A DNA stretch of 64,000 bases from Pedobacter ginsenosidimutans (GTDB lineage Bacteria; Bacteroidota; Bacteroidia; Sphingobacteriales; Sphingobacteriaceae): the NCBI RefSeq assembly GCF_001442625.1, contig NZ_LMZQ01000003.1, positions 186,001 through 250,000 of the forward strand, in the 5' to 3' direction. The position numbers and the translations under genes are program-made. The notes under the pieces are model-generated. The model worked only from the letters and a program-made list of their open reading frames with translations. It searched no databases and was not told the DNA's origin. This document shows positions 36,476 to 44,523 of the stretch, piece by piece. Each line of letters begins with the position of its first letter. Positions within the stretch are counted from its first letter, which is position 1.

Positions 36476-37294
36476 TTAATGACCGTGTGCATTGACCGCT
36501 ACTTTAGCCCATTCATCAAATTCGGCCAAACGTTCTGCATAAACCTGTTTAACACCTGGGAGAGCCACTTTACCCAACAAAAAGTGTAAAGGAGGTTTAG
36601 GACTATCGATCAATGCCAATACAGCGGGTACCGTTGCTTCTGGTTTGCCCCAACTATCGGGTGTTGAAGCATCAAAAAATGCTTTTTTAACTGGAGCATA
36701 TGCTTCTAGCGGCGCTGTTTGGATAGCTGAAGCACCCGACCAATCGGTAGAAAAACCATTTGGTTCGATTAAACTTACATTAATGCCAAAACCTTTTACT
36801 TCCTGTGCTAGCGTTTCACTTAGGCCGTTAACCGCATATTTCGAGGCATTATACAAACCCAGCACGGGTAAACTTACCAAACCCAGGAAGCTCGATACCT
36901 GGATAATGTGCCCGGCTTGTTGTTCGCGCATTACCGGAACAATTGCTTGTGTTACCCATAGCAGTCCAAAAAAATTGGTTTCCATTTGTGCACGTGCCTG
37001 TTGCTCGGTAGTTTCTTCTATCGCACCAAACAAACCAAATCCCGCATTATTAATCAATACATCAATGCGGCCAAAGTGCTGCTTAACTTTTTCAACTACG
37101 GAAAAACAGGCATCTCTATCGTTTACATCCAATTGAAGCGGAAACACAGCATCGCCATAAGCTTCTACCAAATCATTTAAATCTGCTGTATTTCTTGCAG
37201 TTGCAGCTACTTTATCGCCACGTTCTAAAAGGGCTTTTGCCCAGATTTTACCAAAGCCACGTGAGGCACCAGTAATTAAAATTATTTTCGACAT
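36476..37294 (-). CDS. Short-chain dehydrogenase/reductase (classical SDR)
   Basis: 272 residues. The cofactor motif is TGASRGFG at residues 8-15, the NNAG motif is LINNAGFG, and the catalytic set is the Ser in VSSFLG and YNASK. The Arg at TARN after the second strand suggests NADP preference. The substrate is unknown; closely built relatives are often annotated as oxidoreductases acting on small carbonyls. It lies upstream of an AraC regulator and has 209 bp of gene-free DNA before it. Confidence 0.93.
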   Translation of the reverse strand: MSKIILITGASRGFGKIWAKALLERGDKVAATARNTADLNDLVEAYGDAVFPLQLDVNDRDACFSVVEKVKQHFGRIDVLINNAGFGLFGAIEETTEQQARAQMETNFFGLLWVTQAIVPVMREQQAGHIIQVSSFLGLVSLPVLGLYNASKYAVNGLSETLAQEVKGFGINVSLIEPNGFSTDWSGASAIQTAPLEAYAPVKKAFFDASTPDSWGKPEATVPAVLALIDSPKPPLHFLLGKVALPGVKQVYAERLAEFDEWAKVAVNAHGH

Positions 37295-37503
37295 TTTTTT
37301 CTTTGTTAAATATTGATAACAAAGGTATTGTAGCGTGCTAAAAGCGATTTATACAAAACACGGGACTATTAGCACATTTTAAGGTTTAGCTAAATTATCA
37401 GTTTGAATATTTAACAATAACCCGAAAGATTATCAATCTGTTGTAGCGCTTATGGATGTTTTTACGTTTTATTAGGAACTATTAATCTAAAAACCCCTCA
37501 CCT

Positions 37504-38118
37504 ATGAAAAACATACTTTTTCTTTTTGTAGCCTTTGCACTTGTTTCTTGTAAAAAATCAGAAAGATATGGTCCGCTGAACTTAAAAAACGGACAGGAAG
37601 TTGAACTGCTGGTAAGCCCTCGTTATGCCGCAGATAATGATGTGCTTTTAAAGTTGCCAGGCAATGTAGATGCTGGTGCTTCGCTATGGGGTTTTGATCA
37701 AAGAGAACCTGGTTATTCTTACCGTGTTAAAGCCAGATTCAACCGCGATAAAGAGCCACTTCAAGACGGGCCTGAATACTATTTTATTTTCGAAAAGATA
37801 ATTAGCAAAGAGCAGTATAAAGGAAGCGAGTCTTTCACAGTACAACTCATTACCGACTACGTTGTTGGTGGACCAAGTATCCGGCTAAGCAAAACAGGAA
37901 ACGATTATTATATGATTCCTGATAAGCTACAACTCACTTATGCAAATAGCACGGTTCAAAACGAACTTGAAGAAATATGGCTAAATGTGCAGGAAATCCG
38001 TGCAAACTGGCAAAAAGGACAACGACCAAAATGGAAGGCTATTAAAGCGACAGTGGTACACGATCCGCAGAAGTTTGGAAAGGCATATCTGGTACAACAG
38101 ATTCAATTCATTGATTAA
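37504..38118 (+). CDS. Small lipoprotein, DUF4377-like pattern
   Basis: 204 residues, lipoprotein signal MKNILFLFVAFALVSCKK. The middle (about 60-115) has the strand pattern LWGFDQREPGYSYRVKARFN followed by PEYYFIFEKIISKEQYKGSE, which is like DUF4377 heat-shock-associated lipoproteins. The remaining half is not recognised. It is a single gene on the plus strand, and a strong hairpin terminator follows 11 bp after the stop codon. Confidence 0.8.
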   Translation: MKNILFLFVAFALVSCKKSERYGPLNLKNGQEVELLVSPRYAADNDVLLKLPGNVDAGASLWGFDQREPGYSYRVKARFNRDKEPLQDGPEYYFIFEKIISKEQYKGSESFTVQLITDYVVGGPSIRLSKTGNDYYMIPDKLQLTYANSTVQNELEEIWLNVQEIRANWQKGQRPKWKAIKATVVHDPQKFGKAYLVQQIQFID

Positions 38119-38129
38119 CAGAAAATACA

Positions 38130-38166
38130 AAAGGAGAATGTTCGAAAACCATTCTCCTTTTTGGTT
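38130..38166 (+). terminator. Rho-independent terminator of the small lipoprotein gene
   Basis: AAAGGAGAATG (38130-38140) pairs with CATTCTCCTTT (38150-38160), followed by a T-rich run. Confidence 0.88.
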
Positions 38167-38193
38167 TTAAGTAAAACCTAAGATTTATATTAC

Positions 38194-39249
38194 CTAGATA
38201 CTGTAATTAAATGATTCCGTTTCGATTAATCCACGGTGCTGCATTTCAGTCCAAAAGGCTAAGGGCAGCTCTTTTTCAGCTAGAGCAACGTTGGTGGAAA
38301 CTTTCTCAGGTCTTGTGGTATTCAAGGCAATGCTTTTCACCCCAGGAAACTGCAAAGAGAAATTAAAACAGGCTTCAGCCGGTAGCACATTAAACTCATC
38401 ACAAACTTTAAAAAATTCGTTCCTCCAATCGAGTAATGCTTTTCCCGATACCGTATCAGGATCAACCTGCTGATAATTGAAAAAATCGCCCCCTGTTAAA
38501 AACCCTCCGTTAAACACAGCCGAATTAATTACCTGTATGTTCTTTTGATTTAGTTGTTTTACAAAAGCCACCAACGATTTAGGATGTGATTTTAAGGTTA
38601 AACTGTTGGCAATCATTACCCAGTCCAGCGCCACATCTTTTGTGATCAGCTCGATTACTTTCCAGTCTTTTGCCCCTACCCCAATAGAAGATACCAAACC
38701 CGCTGACTTTAGCTCGCCCAATGCTCTATAGGCTTCGATAATGTGCTGATACCTTTCCTCGTAATCCGATCTGTTATCAGCTGCCAACAGATATTCGTCC
38801 GGATCATGTACAGAAACCATTTGGGCATGATAATCACCCAACAAATGATTACCCTGTTCAAAACATTTCATTATCCCCTCATAACTGATCATCTGTACGG
38901 CATCATATCCGATATTTTTCCAAATACCAGGTTCAAATGTTGGCTCAGGAGACAAAAGTTCTGTTCTATACCAGCCAAGCTTATTACTGATCACCACATT
39001 TTCTTTATCAACATTTAAATCAGCAAGGCATTTCCCTAACGATTCAAGCGCGAGGCCAGCCCCATATTTACCAGCGGTATCAAAGAATGCAACTGGCTTG
39101 GCCGATTTTACACAAGCCTCTACAATAGCCAACTTTACAGAATAATCAATGGCCTGATAAAGATTGCCCAAACTACTTGTTCCAAAAACAACAGCGGGGA
39201 GCTGGAGGTCTATCTGTTCAGTGTGCATGTGCCCGTTCGGTTTTTTCAT
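38194..39249 (-). CDS. Aldo/keto reductase, likely L-fucose (aldose) dehydrogenase
   Basis: 351 residues. The four catalytic residues of the fold are visible: Asp in FFDTAGKYG, Tyr in the same motif, Lys in VISNKLGW and His in SVHDPDE. The opening VVFGTSSLGNLYQAI resembles D-threo-aldose 1-dehydrogenase/fucose dehydrogenase-type AKRs. Its start overlaps the mutarotase stop by 4 bp, and an alpha-L-fucosidase lies upstream, so oxidation of released L-fucose to the lactone is the most economical reading. The substrate is inferred from the neighbours. Confidence 0.88.
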   Translation of the reverse strand: MKKPNGHMHTEQIDLQLPAVVFGTSSLGNLYQAIDYSVKLAIVEACVKSAKPVAFFDTAGKYGAGLALESLGKCLADLNVDKENVVISNKLGWYRTELLSPEPTFEPGIWKNIGYDAVQMISYEGIMKCFEQGNHLLGDYHAQMVSVHDPDEYLLAADNRSDYEERYQHIIEAYRALGELKSAGLVSSIGVGAKDWKVIELITKDVALDWVMIANSLTLKSHPKSLVAFVKQLNQKNIQVINSAVFNGGFLTGGDFFNYQQVDPDTVSGKALLDWRNEFFKVCDEFNVLPAEACFNFSLQFPGVKSIALNTTRPEKVSTNVALAEKELPLAFWTEMQHRGLIETESFNYSI

Positions 39250-39590
39250 ATCCCACTTTCGTTTAACTTAAATATATTTTTCATCAGCTGCCACTTTTCT
39301 CCAGGCTTTGCCAGGGGTAATGCCTGCTGATATTTCCACATCAGTTCTTCCCACTCTTTCACCTTAGGGTTAGCAACATCCATAGCTGCTTTTTTTTCAA
39401 AACTGAAATCATCTTCAGTTTCCATGATCATGAACAAACGGTTCGAAATGCGGTAGATTTCCATTTCCAAAACCCCCGATTGGATAATACTCCGCTTAAT
39501 TTCAGGCCAACCACTAAGGTGATAAGCTTCATACTCCGCAATGAGTTTGGGATCATCAACGAGATCCAGCGCAAGGCAATATCTTTTCAT
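39246..39590 (-). CDS. L-rhamnose-mutarotase-family protein, probably an L-fucose mutarotase here
   Basis: 114 residues, a compact dimeric ferredoxin-like fold family (formerly DUF718). Visible marks are RYCLALDLVDDPKLIAEYEA at the start with a likely catalytic His in YHLSGWPEI, and KVKEWEELMWKYQQALP. Family members interconvert anomers of 6-deoxy-sugars. The name L-rhamnose mutarotase is the usual database label, but here it lies between a fucosidase gene (27 bp upstream) and an aldose dehydrogenase gene (4 bp overlap), with no rhamnose genes near, so L-fucose is the likelier sugar. Confidence 0.88.
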   Translation of the reverse strand: MKRYCLALDLVDDPKLIAEYEAYHLSGWPEIKRSIIQSGVLEMEIYRISNRLFMIMETEDDFSFEKKAAMDVANPKVKEWEELMWKYQQALPLAKPGEKWQLMKNIFKLNESGI

Positions 39591-39616
39591 TTACTTTAAA
39601 ATGCGAGCAGTTCTTC

Positions 39617-41134
39617 CTATTTTTTGAATTCTATTTTGAAACCAGTTACCAACCAGGCCGGATAATCTGCGGGTTTGGTAATTACAAGTGCATCATCTTC
39701 CTGCACCCACTTTAATTTACTTTTACCGCCCAGCATCGTAACCGAAGCAATGGGCTTCTCCAGGTATTTCGATTTGCGCCCGAGCAAGGTCATCCTGATG
39801 CTTTCATTTGGCACATTCAAACAGAAAGCAAAAAGATTGCCCTCTTTTGTGGTATACCTAATATCGGTAGATTGATATTCACCCGAATCGGTTAAGCCAC
39901 CAAAGTGGCCCTTTTTCTGGTTTGATTTTATGGTAGAAGGCCCTTCTCCATATACTTTCCATGGCCGCGATGCATAAATACCTTCTCCATTCAATTTGGT
40001 CCAGTCGCCAATTTCTGTAACAATTTTAACAACATCCGGCTCCAGGTCTCCCTCTGGAGTCTGTACAACATTGATCAAAAGATTTCCGTTTTTACTTACA
40101 ATATCGATCAAAAGCTGGGCAATTTCATTTGCACTTTTGTATTTCTGCCCGGTTCTGTAATACCAATCTCCTATCGAAGTATCGGTTTGCCACGGAAATG
40201 GGCTGATCGAATCTAATACTCCGCGTTCTACATCTTGTGCCCATTTACCTTCAGATGGCTCTTTTGGTGTATATACTGCCTCAAGTTTGCCTTTATTTTT
40301 GGCCATATCCTCATTGTAATAGTGCGCAACCATTGTACGCCCTATATCTTCAAAAGGAAGTTTACTATCCGAATAAAGCAGGTCAGGATGATAATTGTCG
40401 ACTAGTTCGGTAACATTTTCCAACCATTGTTTATGCCAACCCGGATTATTGGTCAGCCACTCTTTCATATCGGCCGAATCAGCAGGCAGATGATAAAGAT
40501 CAGCATATTTCGGATCGCGCCCATCATAGGCAATGCCTGCAAATTGCCCAGTTTTGTCTGCGCCATGACTTGGCTGAAACCAGTTAAAACTGGCCGCAAG
40601 ATGCTCGGAAACGCCAAAACGGAGTCCTTCTTTTTTAGCCGCTTTTTGCCATAAACCCACTACATCTTTTTGTGGCCCCATATTTACCGAATTCCATTTA
40701 TGGATTTTGGAGTTCCATAGAAAGAAATTATCATGATGCGAGCCCATGGTTACAAAATATTTGGCACCGGCCTTTTTATATAAGGCCATCAACTGCTCAG
40801 GGTTCCATTTCTCTGCTTTCCATAAAGCGATAATATCTTTGTATCCAAATTTAGATGGTGTACCATAAGTTGCCACGTGGTACTTATTCTGCGCACTGCC
40901 CTGAACATACATGTTCTTCGCATACCAATCACCCTGTCTGGGAACTGCCTGAGGGCCCCAATGCGACCAGATTCCAAACTTGGCATCTCTGAACCAGTCT
41001 GGATATTTATACTGCTTTAAGGATTCATCGGTAGGTTTAAAAATCCCATGCCCTACATTATCTGTTTTTTGTTGTGCCTTGAGGTTTAAACCCAGGGAAC
41101 ACGCCATAAGGCCAACTAATACTATTTTTTTCAT
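39617..41134 (-). CDS. Alpha-L-fucosidase (GH29), secreted
   Basis: 505 residues, signal peptide to about residue 20 (GLNLKAQ). GH29 marks are FGIWSHWGPQAVP (53-65), GAKYFVTMGSHHDNFFLW with the substrate-contacting His133-His134, and the nucleophile region NYHPDLLYSDSKLPFED, where D256 is the probable nucleophile. The acid/base residue cannot be assigned by eye. A C-terminal beta-sandwich begins near residue 390. It removes terminal L-fucose from glycans in the periplasm or outside and is first in the three-gene fucose cassette. Confidence 0.95.
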   Translation of the reverse strand: MKKIVLVGLMACSLGLNLKAQQKTDNVGHGIFKPTDESLKQYKYPDWFRDAKFGIWSHWGPQAVPRQGDWYAKNMYVQGSAQNKYHVATYGTPSKFGYKDIIALWKAEKWNPEQLMALYKKAGAKYFVTMGSHHDNFFLWNSKIHKWNSVNMGPQKDVVGLWQKAAKKEGLRFGVSEHLAASFNWFQPSHGADKTGQFAGIAYDGRDPKYADLYHLPADSADMKEWLTNNPGWHKQWLENVTELVDNYHPDLLYSDSKLPFEDIGRTMVAHYYNEDMAKNKGKLEAVYTPKEPSEGKWAQDVERGVLDSISPFPWQTDTSIGDWYYRTGQKYKSANEIAQLLIDIVSKNGNLLINVVQTPEGDLEPDVVKIVTEIGDWTKLNGEGIYASRPWKVYGEGPSTIKSNQKKGHFGGLTDSGEYQSTDIRYTTKEGNLFAFCLNVPNESIRMTLLGRKSKYLEKPIASVTMLGGKSKLKWVQEDDALVITKPADYPAWLVTGFKIEFKK

Positions 41135-41455
41135 CTTCCTTATATTTGGTTTTAATCAAAAATAGGTAACTCATACGCTCAATTCTTGAAATAAATAGAC
41201 TATTTGTTGTAAAAATCCGACATTTAAGCTATGATCAAAAAAGCATTATAGAACATTTTTTCCGCTCTAACGTAGATTATGATCTCAGCCCAGCCGATTG
41301 ATTTATGCTGAAACGGCAACCCAAATCGATCTTGATTCTTTTTCTTAATTTCAAATCACTTAAGAATCTCATCGCTATCGCCACATACTAAAAAACCAAC
41401 TGGATAGTGTAGGTAAAGGATGGGTGATTAAAATGAAGATGGGCATAAAAGGATA

Positions 41456-41504
41456 GATCTCACTCCCGAAAATTCGGGATTGCACTTCAGTCGGGATGAC
41501 GATC
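41456..41504. repeat. Dispersed ~50 bp repeat, copy B
   Basis: AGATCTCACTCCCGAAAATT to GGGATGACGATC, the reverse complement of the 4214-4264 type, with a CCCGAAAATTCGGG palindrome inside. It opens the first of two tandem ~100 bp units. Confidence 0.75.
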
Positions 41505-41595
41505 AAATGCTGCGTTCTTTGCGCCTTCACTTTGTGATCTTTGCGGTTAAAAATGGATAATGCAAGAGATGATTGACGTAAAAGCCACACTTTAA

Positions 41596-41643
41596 AGATC
41601 TCTCTCCCGAAAATTCGGGATTGCACTCCAGGCGAGGACGACC
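41596..41643. repeat. Dispersed ~50 bp repeat, copy C
   Basis: AGATCTCTCTCCCGAAAATT to GGCGAGGACGACCT, 140 bp from copy B in the same orientation and with the same palindrome. The text after both copies (TTCACT-YGTGATCT-TG-GGTTAAAA) is also alike, so the whole unit of about 100 bp is duplicated. Confidence 0.75.
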
Positions 41644-41699
41644 TAGCGCTGTGTTCTTGATGACTTCACTCCGTGATCTCTGTGGTTAAAATGGAGATA

Positions 41700-42854
41700 T
41701 TAAATCTTTTGGTCTGCATAAGCAACATTATAGAGATGGTTTGGCTTTAAATAGATCACATCATTTTGAAAATCAAAAACTGTATTGAACCTTTTCAGAA
41801 TATCGGTTCCCAGATAATGAACGTTAGCCCCTGGCATGGGTTTATTTTGCTCCATAACCTGAGCTGGAACATTCTTCAATTCAAAATTGCCAATCTTCAA
41901 ACTTTGCAGTTTTACTGTGGTTACCGGGACTTCATTACCTCTTGTACCATGCATAATTACCTTTTTGATCACTTCCATCTTCCCGGTTGGAAAGTGCATT
42001 TCCCGCAGCAAATCGTTATCAAGCATAGCGGTACGCTGATAACCTAAATCGAAGAAAAACAGGCTTTTATTTTTGGTTCCGCTTTGCGAAATTTCACTTT
42101 CTATAAAGGGTTTGTTTTTGATATAAGTAATCTTAAACCTGGTGTATTGTTTATCCTGTAAAATCTGCTTGGGCATGGTAGAATGCACCATCATTTTATT
42201 CTGATCATAATCCAACGCTACAATCATGCCGTCGAATATGTCCCATCCCAGCAGTCCATCGGTTTCATTGCCCGCCAATTCGATATCATAAATTTTGCTT
42301 TTATAGGTCTGACTCCCAATTTTGATATCATAATCCGTGTTATAAAGCTTGGGCTTAGATTTAACTTTTTGCTTAAGTGCAGCGGTAGTAAGATCTACTT
42401 CGGTAGCGCCTGAATCGAAGTTCAATAAAAGCGAATCAGTTTTGTTGAAAACCACCGGTAAAAAGTTCGTATTGTATTTATTCACAAAAAAAGGAATTGA
42501 ATCGTGCACTTCGGGCGATATTTTGCTGAAGTTTTTTAGCATAGGACACACAATCTTGGTGCGGCAGGAATCTTTGCCGTTTAACAAAACAATAAATTCT
42601 TTTTGCTCCCCAGGCCCTATTCTAAACACAATAGAATCTATATCCGTTTTGAATTTTATGTTTATTGATTTGGTTATTTTACCAGTTGTAAATACATCTA
42701 ATTTTATCTTGGGATTAATGTACCAGTTCGATGATGCCTTGTACGCTTCATAGAATTTTGCCTGACCAACTCCGGCCTTAACAATTGGTAAGTTCTTTTG
42801 AGCTAAAACAGAAAAGGGAAGCAAGACTGTTACAATGAGTAATATTCGTTTCAT
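41700..42854 (-). CDS. Secreted retropepsin-like aspartyl protease family protein
   Basis: 384 residues, signal peptide to about residue 19 (FSVLAQ). Two lobes are visible. The first has LLLNFDSGATEVDL with D147-S148-G149, followed by the hydrophobic-Gly motif DGLLGWDIFDG at about 199-209. The second has FFFDLGYQRTAML with D269-L270-G271, followed by HYLGTDILKRFN. Both Asp are present, though the second motif lacks the usual Thr/Ser after Asp, so proteolytic activity is possible but not sure. It stands alone, flanked by repeats on one side. Confidence 0.85.
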   Translation of the reverse strand: MKRILLIVTVLLPFSVLAQKNLPIVKAGVGQAKFYEAYKASSNWYINPKIKLDVFTTGKITKSINIKFKTDIDSIVFRIGPGEQKEFIVLLNGKDSCRTKIVCPMLKNFSKISPEVHDSIPFFVNKYNTNFLPVVFNKTDSLLLNFDSGATEVDLTTAALKQKVKSKPKLYNTDYDIKIGSQTYKSKIYDIELAGNETDGLLGWDIFDGMIVALDYDQNKMMVHSTMPKQILQDKQYTRFKITYIKNKPFIESEISQSGTKNKSLFFFDLGYQRTAMLDNDLLREMHFPTGKMEVIKKVIMHGTRGNEVPVTTVKLQSLKIGNFELKNVPAQVMEQNKPMPGANVHYLGTDILKRFNTVFDFQNDVIYLKPNHLYNVAYADQKI

Positions 42855-43030
42855 AAGCGATAATAGATTTGGTGGTTTAAGGCTTGTATTTAGTAGTGAC
42901 CATCGGAAACCGGAACTAAAGATAAAAAGAATTCACATAAGTCGCGTTTAACCCCTTAACTTGTCGTTTTTGCACATTAATACCTAAATAGCTTTGCTAT
43001 ACCTTTGAGTAAACTAAATTAGAAAACAAT

Positions 43031-43444
43031 ATGGCAACTCAAATTTTTGTGAACCTGGCTGTTAACGACCTTAATAAGTCGGTGGAGTTTTTCACCAAGC
43101 TCGGTTATACTTTTAACCCGCAATTTACCGACGAGAAAGCAACCTGCATGATCATCAGCGATACCATTTATGTAATGCTGCTTACCAAACCTTTTTTCCA
43201 GACTTTTACCCAAAAAGAAATCATCGATGCCCACAAGGCAATAGAAACCTCCATTGCCTTATCGGCCGATAGTAAAGATGCCGTTAACGAAATGGTAGAT
43301 AAAGCTGTAGCTGCCGGTGCCACAATACCGAATCCGGCTACCGATTATGGCTTTATGTACCAACATAGTTTCGACGATCTCGATGGCCACCATTGGGAAT
43401 ATGTATGGATGGATCCGAATGGCATGCCGGAGCACCAGGGATAA
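43031..43444 (+). CDS. VOC-superfamily (glyoxalase/bleomycin resistance-like) protein
   Basis: 137 residues, two beta-alpha-beta-beta-beta modules. The opening FVNLAVNDLNKSVEFFTKLGY and the late DDLDGHHWEYVWMDP are typical of the family; the late Glu and His could bind a metal. The exact reaction is unknown; closely built proteins in this phylum are usually called glyoxalases or extradiol dioxygenases without tested activity. It is a single gene with its own terminator. Confidence 0.93.
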   Translation: MATQIFVNLAVNDLNKSVEFFTKLGYTFNPQFTDEKATCMIISDTIYVMLLTKPFFQTFTQKEIIDAHKAIETSIALSADSKDAVNEMVDKAVAAGATIPNPATDYGFMYQHSFDDLDGHHWEYVWMDPNGMPEHQG

Positions 43445-43463
43445 TTATATTTAACGTTAATAA

Positions 43464-43499
43464 AAAGGGCAAGCGACGGATTTTTCGTGTTTGCCCTTT
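43464..43499 (+). terminator. Terminator of the VOC gene
   Basis: AAAGGGCAA (43464-43472) pairs with TTGCCCTTT (43491-43499) around an 18-nt loop that itself can pair weakly. Confidence 0.65.
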
Positions 43500-43644
43500 A
43501 TTTGCTAGAGTTTATTTGAAATGTGGTTAACCTGATATTGATCTGTTCTTGCTTTTATGAAAAAATATGGGAATATAGTTCATAATCAGGGCGAATAATT
43601 CTTTTTCATACCGTCTTTAAATTAATCATTATGAATAATCTGTC

Positions 43645-44076
43645 CTATTGTGGAGTTATCCTAAAAGTAGTGCTGAATTTAAAGGGTACTACTTTCCCAT
43701 TACACTTGGCTGGTTTCCATTTAGGCATTTTTCGCGCTGCGCGAATGTACTCCAAATCTAACTTCGAATATTCTTCTATTTTCTTCTTATCTATGCCCGC
43801 ATTTATTACGCAACCTTTTTCATCGATTATGAATGTAAGGTCTACTTTATGTTGCCAACCGCTGTGGTTATAACTTTCCTCATATTTAACCTTATCAAAA
43901 AATGAGGAAAGCTTACGTATACCCCCTGGACAAAGGGGCATTTCATCAACACTTGTAAACACATTACGTTTTAGAGACTGATCATAATAGCTTTGACACT
44001 GAAAAAAAGTTGCGGCATTTTTATCTTTCTTCACGTGCAAGCTTAAAAAACATAAAATCAGAATTAAATATTTCAT
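43645..44076 (-). CDS. Small secreted protein with a TonB-C-terminal-like domain
   Basis: 143 residues from the ATG at 44074-44076 (MKYLILILCFLSLHVKK); an eight-codon upstream start is possible but spoils the signal. Residues about 70-143 follow the TonB-C pattern: VDLTFIIDEKGCVINAGI, a helical EYIRAARKMPKW and the end GKVVPFKFSTTFRI. There is no transmembrane anchor plus Pro-rich spacer as in a full TonB, so it is not a normal energy transducer. Such short secreted versions are common in the phylum and their role is not clear. Confidence 0.78.
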   Translation of the reverse strand: MKYLILILCFLSLHVKKDKNAATFFQCQSYYDQSLKRNVFTSVDEMPLCPGGIRKLSSFFDKVKYEESYNHSGWQHKVDLTFIIDEKGCVINAGIDKKKIEEYSKLDLEYIRAARKMPKWKPAKCNGKVVPFKFSTTFRITPQ

Positions 44077-44224
44077 AATATTATTTTTTAAATCAACCAA
44101 GTCTTAAAAGTTATTTACAAGCTAATTAATAGGGAATATACTTAATAATTTTTGCACAAAATATGAATTCTTTGGGCTCCTCCATGTGAAATCAGGATAA
44201 ACTTCTCGCTCAGCCCCAAACGCA

Positions 44225-44254
44225 AAAAACCCACAACTTTCGTTGCGGGTTTTG
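44225..44254 (-). terminator. Terminator after tRNA-Asn
   Basis: The minus strand reads AACCCGCAAC-GAAA-GTTGTGGGTT followed by T residues, directly after the 3' end of the tRNA. A shorter relative lies at 62779-62805 at the end of the second tRNA array. Confidence 0.85.
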
Positions 44255-44255
44255 G

Positions 44256-44329
44256 CTCCCTCTGCTGGGCTCGAACCAGCGACCCTCTGATTAACAGTCA
44301 GATGCTCTAACCAGCTGAGCTAAGAAGGA
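44256..44329 (-). tRNA. tRNA-Asn (GTT)
   Basis: 74 nt. The acceptor stem TCCTTCT pairs with AGAGGGA (one G-U), the D arm is AGCTCAGCTGGTTAGAGC, the anticodon loop CTGTTAA gives anticodon GTT, and the T arm contains GGTTCGAGCC. The CCA end is not encoded. It is identical to 63309-63382. A strong terminator follows and a conserved promoter precedes it. Confidence 0.96.
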
Positions 44330-44399
44330 GTACTGGTCATTCCCTAAAACGAGGCTTATTTGTACTTTGCAGTTAATACCCTTGTTCGTTTTGGGAGTG

Positions 44400-44431
44400 C
44401 AATATTAGCGCTTTTAAACTATTTATGCAAA
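44400..44431 (-). promoter_or_regulatory. Promoter of tRNA-Asn (copy 1)
   Basis: On the minus strand TTTG (44431-44428), a 20 bp spacer, then TAATATTG (44407-44400), close to the TTTG/TAnnTTTG consensus. The same block with the same spacing is found at 63569-63599. The leader between promoter and tRNA holds an inverted repeat (CCCTAAAACGA with TCGTTTTGGGA, 44343-44396). Confidence 0.75.
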
Positions 44432-44454
44432 AATTAATTTAATTATTATTTAAG

Positions 44455-44489
44455 AAAACGATCCTCCCTTTACGGCAGAGGATCGTTTT
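44455..44489 (-). terminator. Terminator after the SusD gene of the phosphonate-like locus
   Basis: AAAACGATCCTC (44455-44466) pairs with GAGGATCGTTTT (44478-44489); a T-rich run follows on the minus strand. It lies 35 bp after the stop codon at 44524. Confidence 0.88.
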
Positions 44490-44523
44490 GCAAATTTCAA
44501 ACTGAATATCAGACCATTAACAA

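Larger units (their letters stand above)
41135..41699. other. 565 bp gene-free region with a tandem repeat
   Basis: No gene. The left part is the leader of the fucosidase gene; a TATTTTTG (41164-41157, minus strand) resembles a -7 box but no well-placed -33 is seen. The right part is a tandem pair of about 100 bp units (41456-41556 and 41596-41696). Confidence 0.6.

Noticed and set aside
36645..37136. 163-codon plus-strand open frame inside the SDR gene
   Set aside because: Antisense shadow of a well-defined SDR; no start context or motif.
42349..42753. 134-codon plus-strand open frame inside the retropepsin-like gene
   Set aside because: Antisense shadow of a gene with a clear signal peptide and motifs.
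43645..44076. A full TonB energy transducer
   Set aside because: Only the C-terminal domain pattern is present; there is no membrane anchor with a Pro-rich spacer.
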